NCBI GenBank assembly: GCA_012861695.1
Contig: JAAOOA010000193.1
Coordinates: forward strand, 538,001-602,000
Direction: 5' to 3'
Length of the DNA: 64,000 nt
From: Trematomus loennbergii
Lineage: Eukaryota; Chordata; Actinopteri; Perciformes; Nototheniidae
The notes beneath the pieces are model-generated. The model had not been told where the DNA came from, did no database searches, and was given only the letters and a program-made list of their open reading frames with translations. The position numbers and the translations under genes were made by a program. Below are positions 9,750-18,272 of the stretch, one piece after another. How positions within the stretch are numbered: the first letter of the stretch is position 1; each line of letters starts with the position of its first letter.

Positions 9750-9830
9750 CGCTGTGAGCAGGATTTGAACCTGCGCGGGGAGACCCATTGGATTTCTAGT
9801 CCAACGCCTTAACCACTCTGCCATCACAGC
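9750..9830 (-). tRNA. tRNA-Ser(AGA)
   Basis: 81 nt. One variable-arm base is missing, and there is a D-stem change (GGCAGAG). Confidence 0.73.
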
Positions 9831-9970
9831 TGTTTCTGCTTAATTCTTCATGAATTCTCGGGTAACCGTATGAGCCCCTTTTTGGAAACAAGAACAACTT
9901 TGGTAGCTTAACTAAGTTGATGCCTCACTTGGCAGCATCAGCCAGCTCCAGAAGTTTAAGAGACTTCAAA

Positions 9971-10051
9971 AGCTGTGAGCAGGGTTTGAACCTGTGCGGG
10001 AGACCCCATTGGATTTCTAGTCCAACGCCTTAACCACTCGGTCATCACAGC
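9971..10051 (-). tRNA. tRNA-Ser(AGA)
   Basis: 81 nt. The discriminator appears as T instead of G, with changes in the variable arm and D stem. Confidence 0.65.
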
Positions 10052-10170
10052 TGTTTCTGCTTAATTCTTCATGGAATTCTCGGGTAACCGATGAGCCCCT
10101 TTTTGGAAACAAGAACAACTTTGGTAGCTTTAAACTAAGTTGATGCCTCACTTGGCAGCAATCAGCCAGC

Positions 10171-10270
10171 NNNNNNNNNNNNNNNNNNNNNNNNNNNNNN
10201 NNNNNNNNNNNNNNNNNNNNNNNNNNNNNNNNNNNNNNNNNNNNNNNNNNNNNNNNNNNNNNNNNNNNNN
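10171..10270. other. assembly gap, 100 N
   Basis: Exactly 100 N, the usual placeholder for a gap of unknown size. Array orientation flips across it, from - strand genes to + strand genes. Confidence 0.99.
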
Positions 10271-10312
10271 TGAATCCAATGGGTCTCCCCGCGCAGGACC
10301 CTGCTCACAGAG
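10271..10312 (+). pseudogene. tRNA-Ser 3' part, cut by the gap
   Basis: The visible part starts just after the anticodon (TGAATCCAAT). The T arm has lost three bases (CAGGACCCTG), so this copy looks dead even without the gap. Confidence 0.65.
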
Positions 10313-10454
10313 TTTGAAGTCTCTTTAAACTTCTGGAGCTGGTTGATTGCTGCCAGTGAGGCATCAACTTAGTTAAAGCTACCAAACTTGTACTTGTTTC
10401 CCACAAGTGGCTGATACGGTTACCCGAGAATTCCATGAAGATTTAACAGAAACA

Positions 10455-10536
10455 GCTGTGATGGCCGAGTGGTTAGGTGTTGGACTTGAAATCCAATGGG
10501 GTCTCCCCGCGCAGGTTGAATATCCTGCTCACAGTG
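10455..10536 (+). pseudogene. tRNA-Ser(TGA) pseudogene, 8-nt T loop
   Basis: 82 nt. The T loop is TTGAATAT and the D arm has changes (GGTTAGGTG). It is the right-arm member of the long-T-loop subfamily. Confidence 0.7.
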
Positions 10537-10713
10537 TTTGAAGAGTCTTTAAAACTTCTAGAACTGACTGATTGTTGCTCAGTGAGTCTTGGAACTACAC
10601 TAAATGCTTAATATTACTCGAGGCTATCTAGTTAAAGCTACCAAACTTGTCCTTTGTTCCCAAAAGGAGCTCATACGGTTACCCGAAAACTCCATGAAGA
10701 ATGAATCAAAACA

Positions 10714-10793
10714 GCTGTGATGGCCGAGTGGTTAAGGCGTTGGACTCGAAATCCAATGGGTCTCCCCGCACAGGTTCAAACCCTGCTCACACG
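10714..10793 (+). tRNA. tRNA-Ser(CGA)
   Basis: 80 nt. One base is missing in the variable arm and one in the 3' acceptor strand (TCACACG). Confidence 0.65.
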
Positions 10794-10937
10794 TTTGCTG
10801 TGTCTTTAAACTTCTGGAGCTGGCTGATTGCTGCCAAGTGAGGCATCAACTTAGTTAAAGCTGCCAAAGTTGTTTCTTGTTTCCCACAAGTGGCTGATAC
10901 GGTTACCCGAGAATCCATGAAGAATTAGGCAGAAACA

Positions 10938-11018
10938 GCTGTGATGGCCGAGTGGTTAAGGCGTTGGACTTGAAATCCAATGGGTCTCCCCGCGCAGGTT
11001 CAAACCCTGCTCACAGCG
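10938..11018 (+). tRNA. tRNA-Ser(TGA)
   Basis: 81 nt. One variable-arm base is missing; all stems pair. Confidence 0.78.
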
Positions 11019-11161
11019 TTTGAAGTCTCTTAAACTTCTGGAGCTGGCTGATTGCTGCCAAGTGAGGCATCAACTTAGTGAAAGCTACCAAACTTGTTCT
11101 TGTTTCCTGAAAGGAGCTCATACGGTTTACGTGAGAATTCCTTGAAGAACAAAGGTAAACA

Positions 11162-11243
11162 GCTGTGATGGCCGAGTGGTTAAAGCGTTGGACTAGAAAT
11201 CCAATGGGGTCTCCCTGCGCAGGTTCAAATCCTGCTCACAGTG
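11162..11243 (+). tRNA. tRNA-Ser(AGA)
   Basis: 82 nt. Small changes lie in the D loop and variable arm, and the end is CAGTG. Confidence 0.77.
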
Positions 11244-11417
11244 TTGAAGAGTCTTTAAACTTCTAGAACTGACTGATTGTTGCTCAGTGAGACTTGGAAC
11301 TACACAAATGCTTAATATTACTCGAGGCTAACTAGTTAAAGCTACCAAACTTGTCCTTTGTTCCCAAAAGGAGCTCATACGGTTCCCGAAAACTCCATGA
11401 AGAATGAATCAAAAATA

Positions 11418-11499
11418 GCTGTGATGGCCGAGTGGTTAAGGCGTTGGACTAGAAATCCAATGGGGTCTCCCCGCGCAGGTTCAAACCCTGCTCACAGCG
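11418..11499 (+). tRNA. tRNA-Ser(AGA), intact
   Basis: 82 nt with every arm intact and T loop TTCAAAC. Confidence 0.88.
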
Positions 11500-11641
11500 T
11501 TGAAGTCTCTTTAAACTTCTGGAGCTGGCTGATTGCTGCCAAGTGAGGCATCAACTTAGTTAAAGCTACCAAAGTTGTTCTTGTTTCCAAAAGGGGCTCA
11601 TACGGTTACCCGAGAATTCCATGAAGTATTAAGCAGAAACA

Positions 11642-11720
11642 GCTGATGGCCGAGTGGTTAAGTCGTTGGACTTGAAATCCAATGGGGTCTCGCCGCGCAG
11701 GTCAAACCCTGCTCACAGCG
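11642..11720 (+). pseudogene. tRNA-Ser(TGA), acceptor damaged
   Basis: 79 nt. Two bases of the 5' acceptor strand are missing (GCTGATGG), and one T-arm base is missing. Confidence 0.62.
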
Positions 11721-11864
11721 TTTGAAGTCTCTTTAAACTTCTGGAGCAGGCTGATTGCTGCCAAGTGAGGCATCAACTTATTTAAAGCTGCCAAAGTTGT
11801 TCTTGTTTCCCACAAGTGGCTGATACGGTTACCCGAGAATTCCATGAAGAATTAAGCAGAAAAA

Positions 11865-11945
11865 GCTGTGATGGCCGAGTGGTTAAGGGTTGGACTAGAA
11901 ATCCAATGGGGTCTCCCCGCGCAGGTTCAAATCCTGCTCACAGCG
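11865..11945 (+). tRNA. tRNA-Ser(AGA)
   Basis: 81 nt. One base is missing just 5' of the anticodon stem (AAGGGTTGG). Confidence 0.72.
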
Positions 11946-12101
11946 TTTGAAGAGTCTGATTGTTGCTCACTGAGACTTGGAACTACACTAAATGCTTAAT
12001 ATTACTCGAGTTTAACTAGTTAAAGCTACCAACTTGTCCATTGTTCCCAAAAGGAGCTCATACGGTTACCCGAGAATTCCATGAAGAATGAAGAAGAAAT
12101 A

Positions 12102-12183
12102 GCTGTGATGGCCGAATGGTTAGGCGTTGGACTTGAAATCCAATTGGGTCACCCCGCGCAGTTTGAAAATCCTGCTCACAGTG
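12102..12183 (+). pseudogene. tRNA-Ser(TGA) pseudogene, 8-nt T loop
   Basis: 82 nt. The T arm reads GCAGTTTGAAAATCCTGC; the D and variable arms are also altered. Confidence 0.72.
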
Positions 12184-12328
12184 TTTGAAGAGTCTTTAAG
12201 CTTCTGGAGCTGGCTGATTGCTGCCAAGTGAGGCATTCAACTTAGTTGAAGCTACCAAAGTTGTTCTTGTTTCCCACAAGTGGCTGATACGGTTTACCCG
12301 AGAATTCCATGAGAATTAAGCAGAAACA

Positions 12329-12410
12329 GCTGTGATGGCCGAGTGGTTAAGGCGTTGGACTTGAAATCCAATGGGGTCTCCTCGCGCAGGTTCAAACCCT
12401 GCTCACAGAG
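12329..12410 (+). tRNA. tRNA-Ser(TGA)
   Basis: 82 nt. Arms pair; the 3' end reads CAGAG, and one variable-arm base differs. Confidence 0.78.
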
Positions 12411-12555
12411 TTTGAAGTCTCTTTAAACTTCTGGAGCTGGCTGATTGCTGCCAAGTGAGGCATCAACTTAGTTAAAGCTACCAAACTTGTACTTGTTTCC
12501 CACAAGTGGCTGATACGGTTTACCCGAGAATTCCATGTAGAATTTAACAGAAACA

Positions 12556-12636
12556 GCTGTGATGGCCGAGTGGTTAAGGCGTTGGACTTGAATCCAATGG
12601 GGTCTCCCCGCGCAGGTTCAAATCCTGCTCACAGCG
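12556..12636 (+). pseudogene. tRNA-Ser(TGA), anticodon loop one base short
   Basis: 81 nt. The loop is CTTGAA instead of CTTGAAA; the rest is intact, so a consensus error is possible. Confidence 0.6.
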
Positions 12637-12792
12637 TTTGAAGAGTCTGATTGTTGCTCACTGAGACTTGGAACTACACTAAATGCTTAATATTACTTGA
12701 GGCTATCTAGTTAAAGCTACCAAACTTGTCCTTTGTTCCCAAAATGAGCTCATACGCTTACCCGAGTATTCCATGAAGAATGAAGAGAAATA

Positions 12793-12875
12793 GCTGTGAT
12801 GGCCGAGTGGCTAAGCCGTTGGACTTGAAATCCAATGGGGTCTCCCCGCGCAGGTTGAAAATCCTGCTCACAGTG
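12793..12875 (+). pseudogene. tRNA-Ser(TGA) pseudogene, 8-nt T loop
   Basis: 83 nt. The T loop is TTGAAAAT; D arm GGCTAAGCC. Confidence 0.72.
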
Positions 12876-13048
12876 TTTGAAGAGTCTTTAAACTTCTAGA
12901 ACTGACTGATTGTTGCTCATTGAGTCTTGGAACTACACTAATGCTTAATATTACTCGAGGCTATCTAGTTAAGCTACCAAACTTGTCCTTTGTTCCAAAA
13001 GGAGCTCATACTGTACCCGAGAATTCCATGAAGAATGAAGAAGAAATA

Positions 13049-13129
13049 GCTGTGAAGGCCGAGTGGTTAAGGGTTGGACTTGAAATACAATGTGGTATCC
13101 CCGCGCAGGTTCAAATCCTGCTCACAGCG
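13049..13129 (+). pseudogene. tRNA-Ser(TGA), mismatched stems
   Basis: 81 nt. There are acceptor and anticodon-stem mismatches (GTGAAGG, AAATACAA), and the variable arm is altered. Confidence 0.62.
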
Positions 13130-13303
13130 TTTGAAGAGTCTTTAAACTTCTAGAACTGACTGATTGTTGCTCAGTAGTCTTGGACTACACTAAATGCTTA
13201 ATATTACTCGAGGCTATCTAGTTAAAGCTACCAAAATTGTCCTTTGTTCCCAAAGGAGCTCATACTGTTACCCGAGAATTCCATGAAGAATGAAGAAGAA
13301 ATA

Positions 13304-13384
13304 GCTGTGATGGCCGAGGGTTAAGGCGTTGGACTTGAAATCCAATGGGGTCTCCCCGCGCAGGTTCAAACTCTGCTCACAGCG
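13304..13384 (+). tRNA. tRNA-Ser(TGA)
   Basis: 81 nt. The D arm is short (CGAGGGTTAAGG), and there is one T-stem mismatch (CTCTGC). Confidence 0.62.
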
Positions 13385-13527
13385 TTTGAAGTCTCTTTAA
13401 ACTTCTGGAGCTGGCTGATTGCTGCCAATGAGGCATCAACTTAGTTAAAGCTCCCAAACTTGTTCTTGTTGCCCACAAGTGGCTGATACGGTTACCCGAG
13501 AATTCCATGAAGAATTAAGCAGAAACA

Positions 13528-13607
13528 GCTGTGATGGCCGAGTGTTAAGGCGTTGGACTAGAAATCCATGGGGTCTCCCCGCGCAGGTTCAAATCCTGCT
13601 CACAGCG
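13528..13607 (+). pseudogene. tRNA-Ser(AGA), D loop and anticodon stem short
   Basis: 80 nt. One base is missing in the D arm and one at the outer anticodon stem. Confidence 0.6.
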
Positions 13608-13763
13608 TTTGAAGAGTCTGATTGTTGCTCACTGAGACTTGGAACTACACTAAAAGCTTATTATTACTCGAGGCTATCTAGTTAAAGCTACCAAACTTGT
13701 CCTTTGTTCCCAAAAGGAGCTCATACGGTTACGTGAGAATTCCTTGAAGAACAAAGGTAAACA

Positions 13764-13842
13764 GCTGTGATGGCCGAGTGGTTAAGGGTTGGACTAGAAA
13801 TCCAATGGGGTCTCCCCGCAGGTTCAAATCCTACTCACAGCG
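13764..13842 (+). pseudogene. tRNA-Ser(AGA), variable arm short
   Basis: 79 nt. Two variable-arm bases and one base before the anticodon stem are missing. Confidence 0.6.
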
Positions 13843-14019
13843 TTTGAAGAGTCTTTAAACTTCTAGAACTGACTGATTGTTGCTCAGTGAGTCTTGGAAC
13901 TACACTAAAAGCTTAATATTACTCGAGGCTATCTAGTTAAAGCTACCAAACTTGTCCTTTGTTCCCAAAAGGAGCTCATACGGTTACCCGAAAACTCCAT
14001 GAAGAATGAATCAAAAACA

Positions 14020-14100
14020 GCTGTGATGGCCGAATGGTTAAGGCGTTGGACTCGAAATCCAATGGGGTCTTCCCCGCAGGTTCAAACCCTGCTCACAGCG
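14020..14100 (+). tRNA. tRNA-Ser(CGA)
   Basis: 81 nt. The variable arm is rearranged (GGGGTCTTCCCC) and other arms pair. It is the last unit before the insertion. Confidence 0.68.
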
Positions 14101-14176
14101 TTTGCAGTGTCTTTAAGCTTCTGGAGCTGGCTGATTGCTGCCAAGTGAGGCATTAACTTAGTTGAAGGTGCCAAAG

Positions 14177-15176
14177 AAATTTTTGTTTCCCGGGGTTACC
14201 GGGGCACTGCCGTAACATCTTGCAGAAAACAGTGTCTGAGGGCATGTTCATTTAATAAACTATGAATGTTTTATATCCATGTAACGGGAAGAAATTCATC
14301 TAACTTAGGTTAATCCAATGTGTCTGTGTCCCTTTGAAATGATTTCTGATAATCCATAAGCAATAAAACTGCTTTTCCGTTTCCAGATGTCAGAGCTACA
14401 GATAGGTCCACTCTGATGTAAAACTGCATGCGCGAAGCCCCCACCTTTTCTTTTCACAATGAGTGTGTGTGGGGGACTCCCCCTTCGATTATATTGGCTC
14501 TTACGGTCAGAAAGAGGTGTCAACCATCAAAATCGAGCAAGGGGGGCCAGAGATATGGAAAATCCACCCAAATGACCCCAGAAGTGGTTTATTTTTGCTA
14601 AATCTCTCTATAAAGGTCAAATGTCACTTGTTTTGCATCAATCTTGATACAGGGTACTTATTATATGTTGTACTTTGGATTCCTAAAGCTTTTAGTCTAC
14701 CTTACCTTCATCCAAGGGTAGTTTTCACTATAAGTAAAAAAGAATTTTTGGACGGACACTATAATTTACATTTCTTTACTATGTTCAATCTGAATTTTCT
14801 TTAAAATAAAAAACATCTATATTGATTCTGAATGTTCTACATCCAACTCACAGGTTTATCATTACTTTGAGAAAAAAGATTATTAATTTTCCCCTTTTAG
14901 AAGTGTAGTTATGGTCATTTGTTCTGGAAATGTCATTTTTGAGCCTGAGAGCTGAAAAACAGGCTTGGGGCTTAACAGGTTAAAGGTTGTAGAATTATCT
15001 AATATTGTTAAGTCAAGAGTTTCTAAATTAGTTCTTAACTACTGGTACCAGAAGAAAACATTTAAAATGTCAGTTTCTAAATAAAATACAAGGGGCTTCC
15101 TGAGGGAAATGCAATCAAAATGTATTTGGTTTAAGGTCAAGGTCAATCCTTTCTGCCGGCTCAGGGTTTAACAGGT
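14177..15176 (-). mobile_element. piggyBac-like non-autonomous composite in the array
   Basis: Most of 14200-14979 is the reverse complement of the 38800-39963 element. The end CTTAACAGG followed by TTAA is kept at 14971-14983, but the other end is diverged. About 55 bp beyond the TTAA also match the flank of the 38.8 kb copy, so the older host repeat is shared as well. A second end, GGGTTTAACAGG plus TTAA, occurs at about 15167-15178, after which tRNA spacer sequence resumes. No transposase is encoded. Confidence 0.6.
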
Positions 15177-15224
15177 TAAGGGGCTCATACGGTTACGTGA
15201 GGATTCCAAACAAAACAATGGTGA

Positions 15225-15306
15225 GCTGTGAGGGCCGAGTGGTTAAGGCATTGGACTCAAAATCCAATGGGGTCTCGCTGCGCAGGTTCAAACCCTGCTC
15301 ACAGCG
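15225..15306 (+). tRNA. tRNA-Ser body with CAA (Leu) anticodon, copy 2
   Basis: 82 nt. The loop is CTCAAAA between paired stems, giving CAA. G discriminator and serine-type long variable arm are kept, though that arm has two changes (GTCTCGCTG). T arm GCAGGTTCAAACCCTGC is canonical. Confidence 0.75.
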
Positions 15307-15480
15307 TTTGAAGTCTCTTTAAACTTCTAGAGCTGACTGATTGTTGCTCAGTGAGACTTGGAACTACTTAAACGCTTAATTAGTCTAGTCTATCTAGTTA
15401 AAGCTACCAAACTTGTCCTTTGTTCACACAAGGAGCTCATATCGTTAGTGGATTTTTCCATGAAGAACGAAGCAAAAACA

Positions 15481-15518
15481 GCTGTGATGGACGAGTGGTT
15501 AAGGCGTTGGACTAGAAA
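15481..15518 (+). pseudogene. half tRNA-Ser, 5' part only
   Basis: A normal 5' acceptor strand, D arm and anticodon loop (CTAGAAA) end abruptly in unrelated sequence. It marks the array's right junction. Confidence 0.85.
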
Positions 15519-15734
15519 AACTGAAATATGCGTCACACTGCAAAGCTTAACAGAAAGCTAACAAAGACTGGGCAAATTGTTGTGGAGTTGAGCGTTTACT
15601 GACACTTACGTTTTTAAAACTGTAAAAGTTACACAATTAAAATAATACATGTGCAACAATAATGCAAAAGGGTACAGTATAATGCAGTAAAGTAAAATAT
15701 ATGTGCCCTAACCATTAAATCAAAGCAGTATAAT

Positions 15735-15806
15735 CACCAGCCTATGCTAAGACTTAGCTATGTCGCTTTGCACCAGCCTATGCTAAGACTTAGCTATGTC
15801 GCTTTG
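15735..15806 (+). repeat. 36-bp tandem duplication
   Basis: Two identical 36-bp units, each beginning CACCAGCCTATGC, lie back to back. Confidence 0.9.
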
Positions 15807-16049
15807 CTAGTTAGCTCATCATAAAACATTGAAAAACCACACACTCATTGTAACCGCATTTCTTGGAACACATAACAAAGCACACAGGTAGGTATTTATA
15901 CTTACAGACAGATCTACTCCAAGGATAAAACCAAACACTCTGTGGCCTAGCTCTGAGCTATCATGTGCTCAACATGGTTGTGCTGTGTGGACTAATAACA
16001 AGATGGAAGGTAGAGCTATTTGGTGCCTTAAAACTACAATACCAAATTG

Positions 16050-16284
16050 TACCGCTAGGTGGCTGGTAATTATACCGTAGTTCTAAGACGGTTGCGTATT
16101 CTGAACTTTTGCTAATTGAAAACCAACAAAAAAGAATCAATTTGGGTAGCTCAATGCCATGCCATGCAGTGTATATGCACGATTAGTCTTATTACCTACA
16201 AGTCGGCCTAATGACAGCTAGACAAAAACAAAAATCCCAGTTTTTTTTCATGTCACGTTTCCTGTTGTACCGCTAGGTGGCTGG
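16050..16284 (+). promoter_or_regulatory. pair of CTCF-like motifs
   Basis: TACCGCTAGGTGGCTGG occurs at 16050-16066 and again at 16268-16284, same orientation, on either side of a 198-bp repeat. The core CCGCTAGGTGGC fits the CTCF consensus. Binding is inferred only. Confidence 0.35.
16071..16268 (+). repeat. 198-bp dispersed repeat, copy 1
   Basis: It is nearly identical to 18583-18779, in the same orientation. It starts tataccgtagttc and ends cacgtttcctgttgt. Confidence 0.88.
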
Positions 16285-16508
16285 AAATTATAAAAATAGG
16301 TTAAGAGAATTTAATGCACAAATATAAACCAAACATTTACTGTTACAAATATCATTACTGATAGTGGATCAGTTGATGAAGTGATTATTTCAAAAACTTT
16401 CCATATTTCTTTGCCCTTGAGGAACGACAGTCCATATTTAGAGTAAATGAAACTGCTTGCCATTAATTACACTTAGCAAACAAGATTATCCACAGCTGTC
16501 AAACCATA

Positions 16509-16698
<190 letters not shown>

Positions 16699-18185
16699 GG
16701 CTGCTTTTCTCTTCCCCCCCTGCCATGCCTAATTTCATTATTCTATTAAATAAGGTTCATTAACAGCAACTGGATTAAAAAAAACTTCATTTTTAAGGTT
16801 GATAGGCACTGTGGACATTTCTGCCCAGCTCTTTTGTCTCTATTCTCTCTAACCCAGAATTATAGCCTTTTGGTTAAAATGCCTTTCCTTTCTGTCAATT
16901 ATTAACCTGTTAATTTGTCATGTTGCAACCTGGTTAACGTCCGCTCAAATTATGTATAAAACTGCAATTAACAAATGTGTGAGTACAATGTGAGAGTGTG
17001 GGAATGGGAAACTGAGTGAGAAATGTATGAGAAAGTGAAACAATTACAGAAAGTGTGGGAAGTTGCGAGGTCTCCGGCGACGCAACACAAAGACACATTT
17101 ATTATCTTTTTCATCCCAAATAAATGGCCCTATTAGCTGTGATGGTGCAGTCATTAAAACACCTCCACCTGCCTTCAGAGGCTCCAGACTCACATCATTA
17201 CATTCACATCCCATCTCACAGCTCTCACTCATATCATCCCACCACTCAATGGCATCACACGCCTAATATAACGGCAAGGTGCAAGGTTAATGTGGAAGAG
17301 TTTAGAGAGCTCTCTTCATTATTCTAATTACTTTTAGTTTGCGTTGCAGTGCCCTCCAGAAATCACAAGTCAACGAGGGAAAAATGGCCATAGTTGATTG
17401 TTTCAAAAGTAAAACTTGTTTAATAACAACATAGATTCTTCTAAAGAAAAAGAGAGTCTTTACAATATAATAAGTAGTGCAATTTTAGCTTGACACAGTT
17501 TTTCTAAACTGATTTCTTTTTGATTAGATTTTAATTTTTGTATAGCTTTTTGATGCTTGTACACCTTGGTAATAATGGAATTTTAGATTGGCTTAAATGC
17601 CACATATAATTATTTACATATCCCAAAATGCTACAGGTTGTGTCTGGAAACAACAGTATAGCATTTGTATTTATAAACAGTGGATATAACAAAATAAAAT
17701 GACCCACTGCAGCTTATAGTGTTGTGTCTGTATGGGGAATATATCTTTGCACTAACTCTGGATACATCAGGGACCAACAGGGATCAGCAAGTCATTTTTT
17801 ATAGTGTTGAATCTGCGGGTACTTCCTAAAACAAAAGAAGGTCTTTTTCATGTTCATGATGAGTCACTTTAGGTTTTTGATCATTTTTTGTAGTGCATAC
17901 TGAGCCGCCTTTCTTTTTGTTTTTCGTTTATGTTAGTGTGAACTCTGATGTCCCTCCTGACCTAACACATTACATTTCTACTATCGCCGTAAATGTGTTT
18001 CCCTCAGTCCATTTCATTACTTTTATGGTTAGGAGTGAATATAAAACTATGCAGTATAAGCATTCAGAATCGTAACTGTAATTGGGCTCATTTCACCAAC
18101 ACTAGTACACGGTAAAAATACTTGACTGCATCATGCTGTGGAGAAAATGCTCATTATTTCATGTCTTTGTGATGCTGTTTTTCAG

Positions 18186-18272
18186 AACGAGGCAACATGT
18201 TATCCACCCTCATCAGTCCAATACGACACTGGGACACTGAAGCATCATCGGCTGAGGATGCAGACAATTCAA
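18186..18272 (+). CDS. adarb2: adarb2 first visible coding exon
   Basis: Acceptor TTTTTCAG precedes 18186 and donor GTAATA follows 18272. Translation from ATG at 18197 gives MLSTLISPIRHWDTEAS and an acidic run, resembling the human ADARB2 stretch ILSTFLAPFKH. The frame is open upstream to the acceptor, so an earlier exon may exist and the ATG may be internal. Confidence 0.7.

Larger units (their letters stand above)
1..10170 (-). repeat. tandem tRNA-Ser array, left arm
   Basis: Forty-four tRNA-Ser genes and pseudogenes run head to tail on the - strand, one every 225-260 bp. Two spacer classes alternate. One (about 143 bp) contains the motif gcatcaacttagttaaagc in coding orientation; the other (about 157-178 bp) contains taatattactcgaggc. 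In position order the anticodons sum to 12 AGA, 14 TGA, 15 CGA, 1 GGA, 1 CAA and 1 unreadable. Many units differ from the consensus by single missing bases, often in G or C runs, so some apparent defects may be consensus errors. The consensus unit shows no run of four T on the coding strand. The array enters from beyond the left window edge. Confidence 0.95.
10271..14176 (+). repeat. tandem tRNA-Ser array, right arm
   Basis: Seventeen further units of the same family with the same two spacer classes, now on the + strand. Anticodons are TGA, AGA and CGA. Arm boundaries match the left arm, so the two arms form a large inverted repeat around the gap. The arm ends where a mobile-element composite begins at about 14177. 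Confidence 0.94.
15179..15518 (+). repeat. tail of the tRNA-Ser array
   Basis: One complete and one half tRNA unit follow the insertion, with normal array spacer between them. The array ends inside the anticodon loop of the half unit. Confidence 0.88.

Noticed and set aside
206..13685. Short reading frames across the array (peptides with NPMGSPRAG and similar)
   Set aside because: They run through tRNA genes and spacers on either strand and recur with every unit; no start context or family match.
1..15518. CRISPR-like pattern of repeats with regular spacers
   Set aside because: The repeated part folds as tRNA-Ser with conserved A and B boxes, spacers are themselves repeated, and the window has vertebrate introns.
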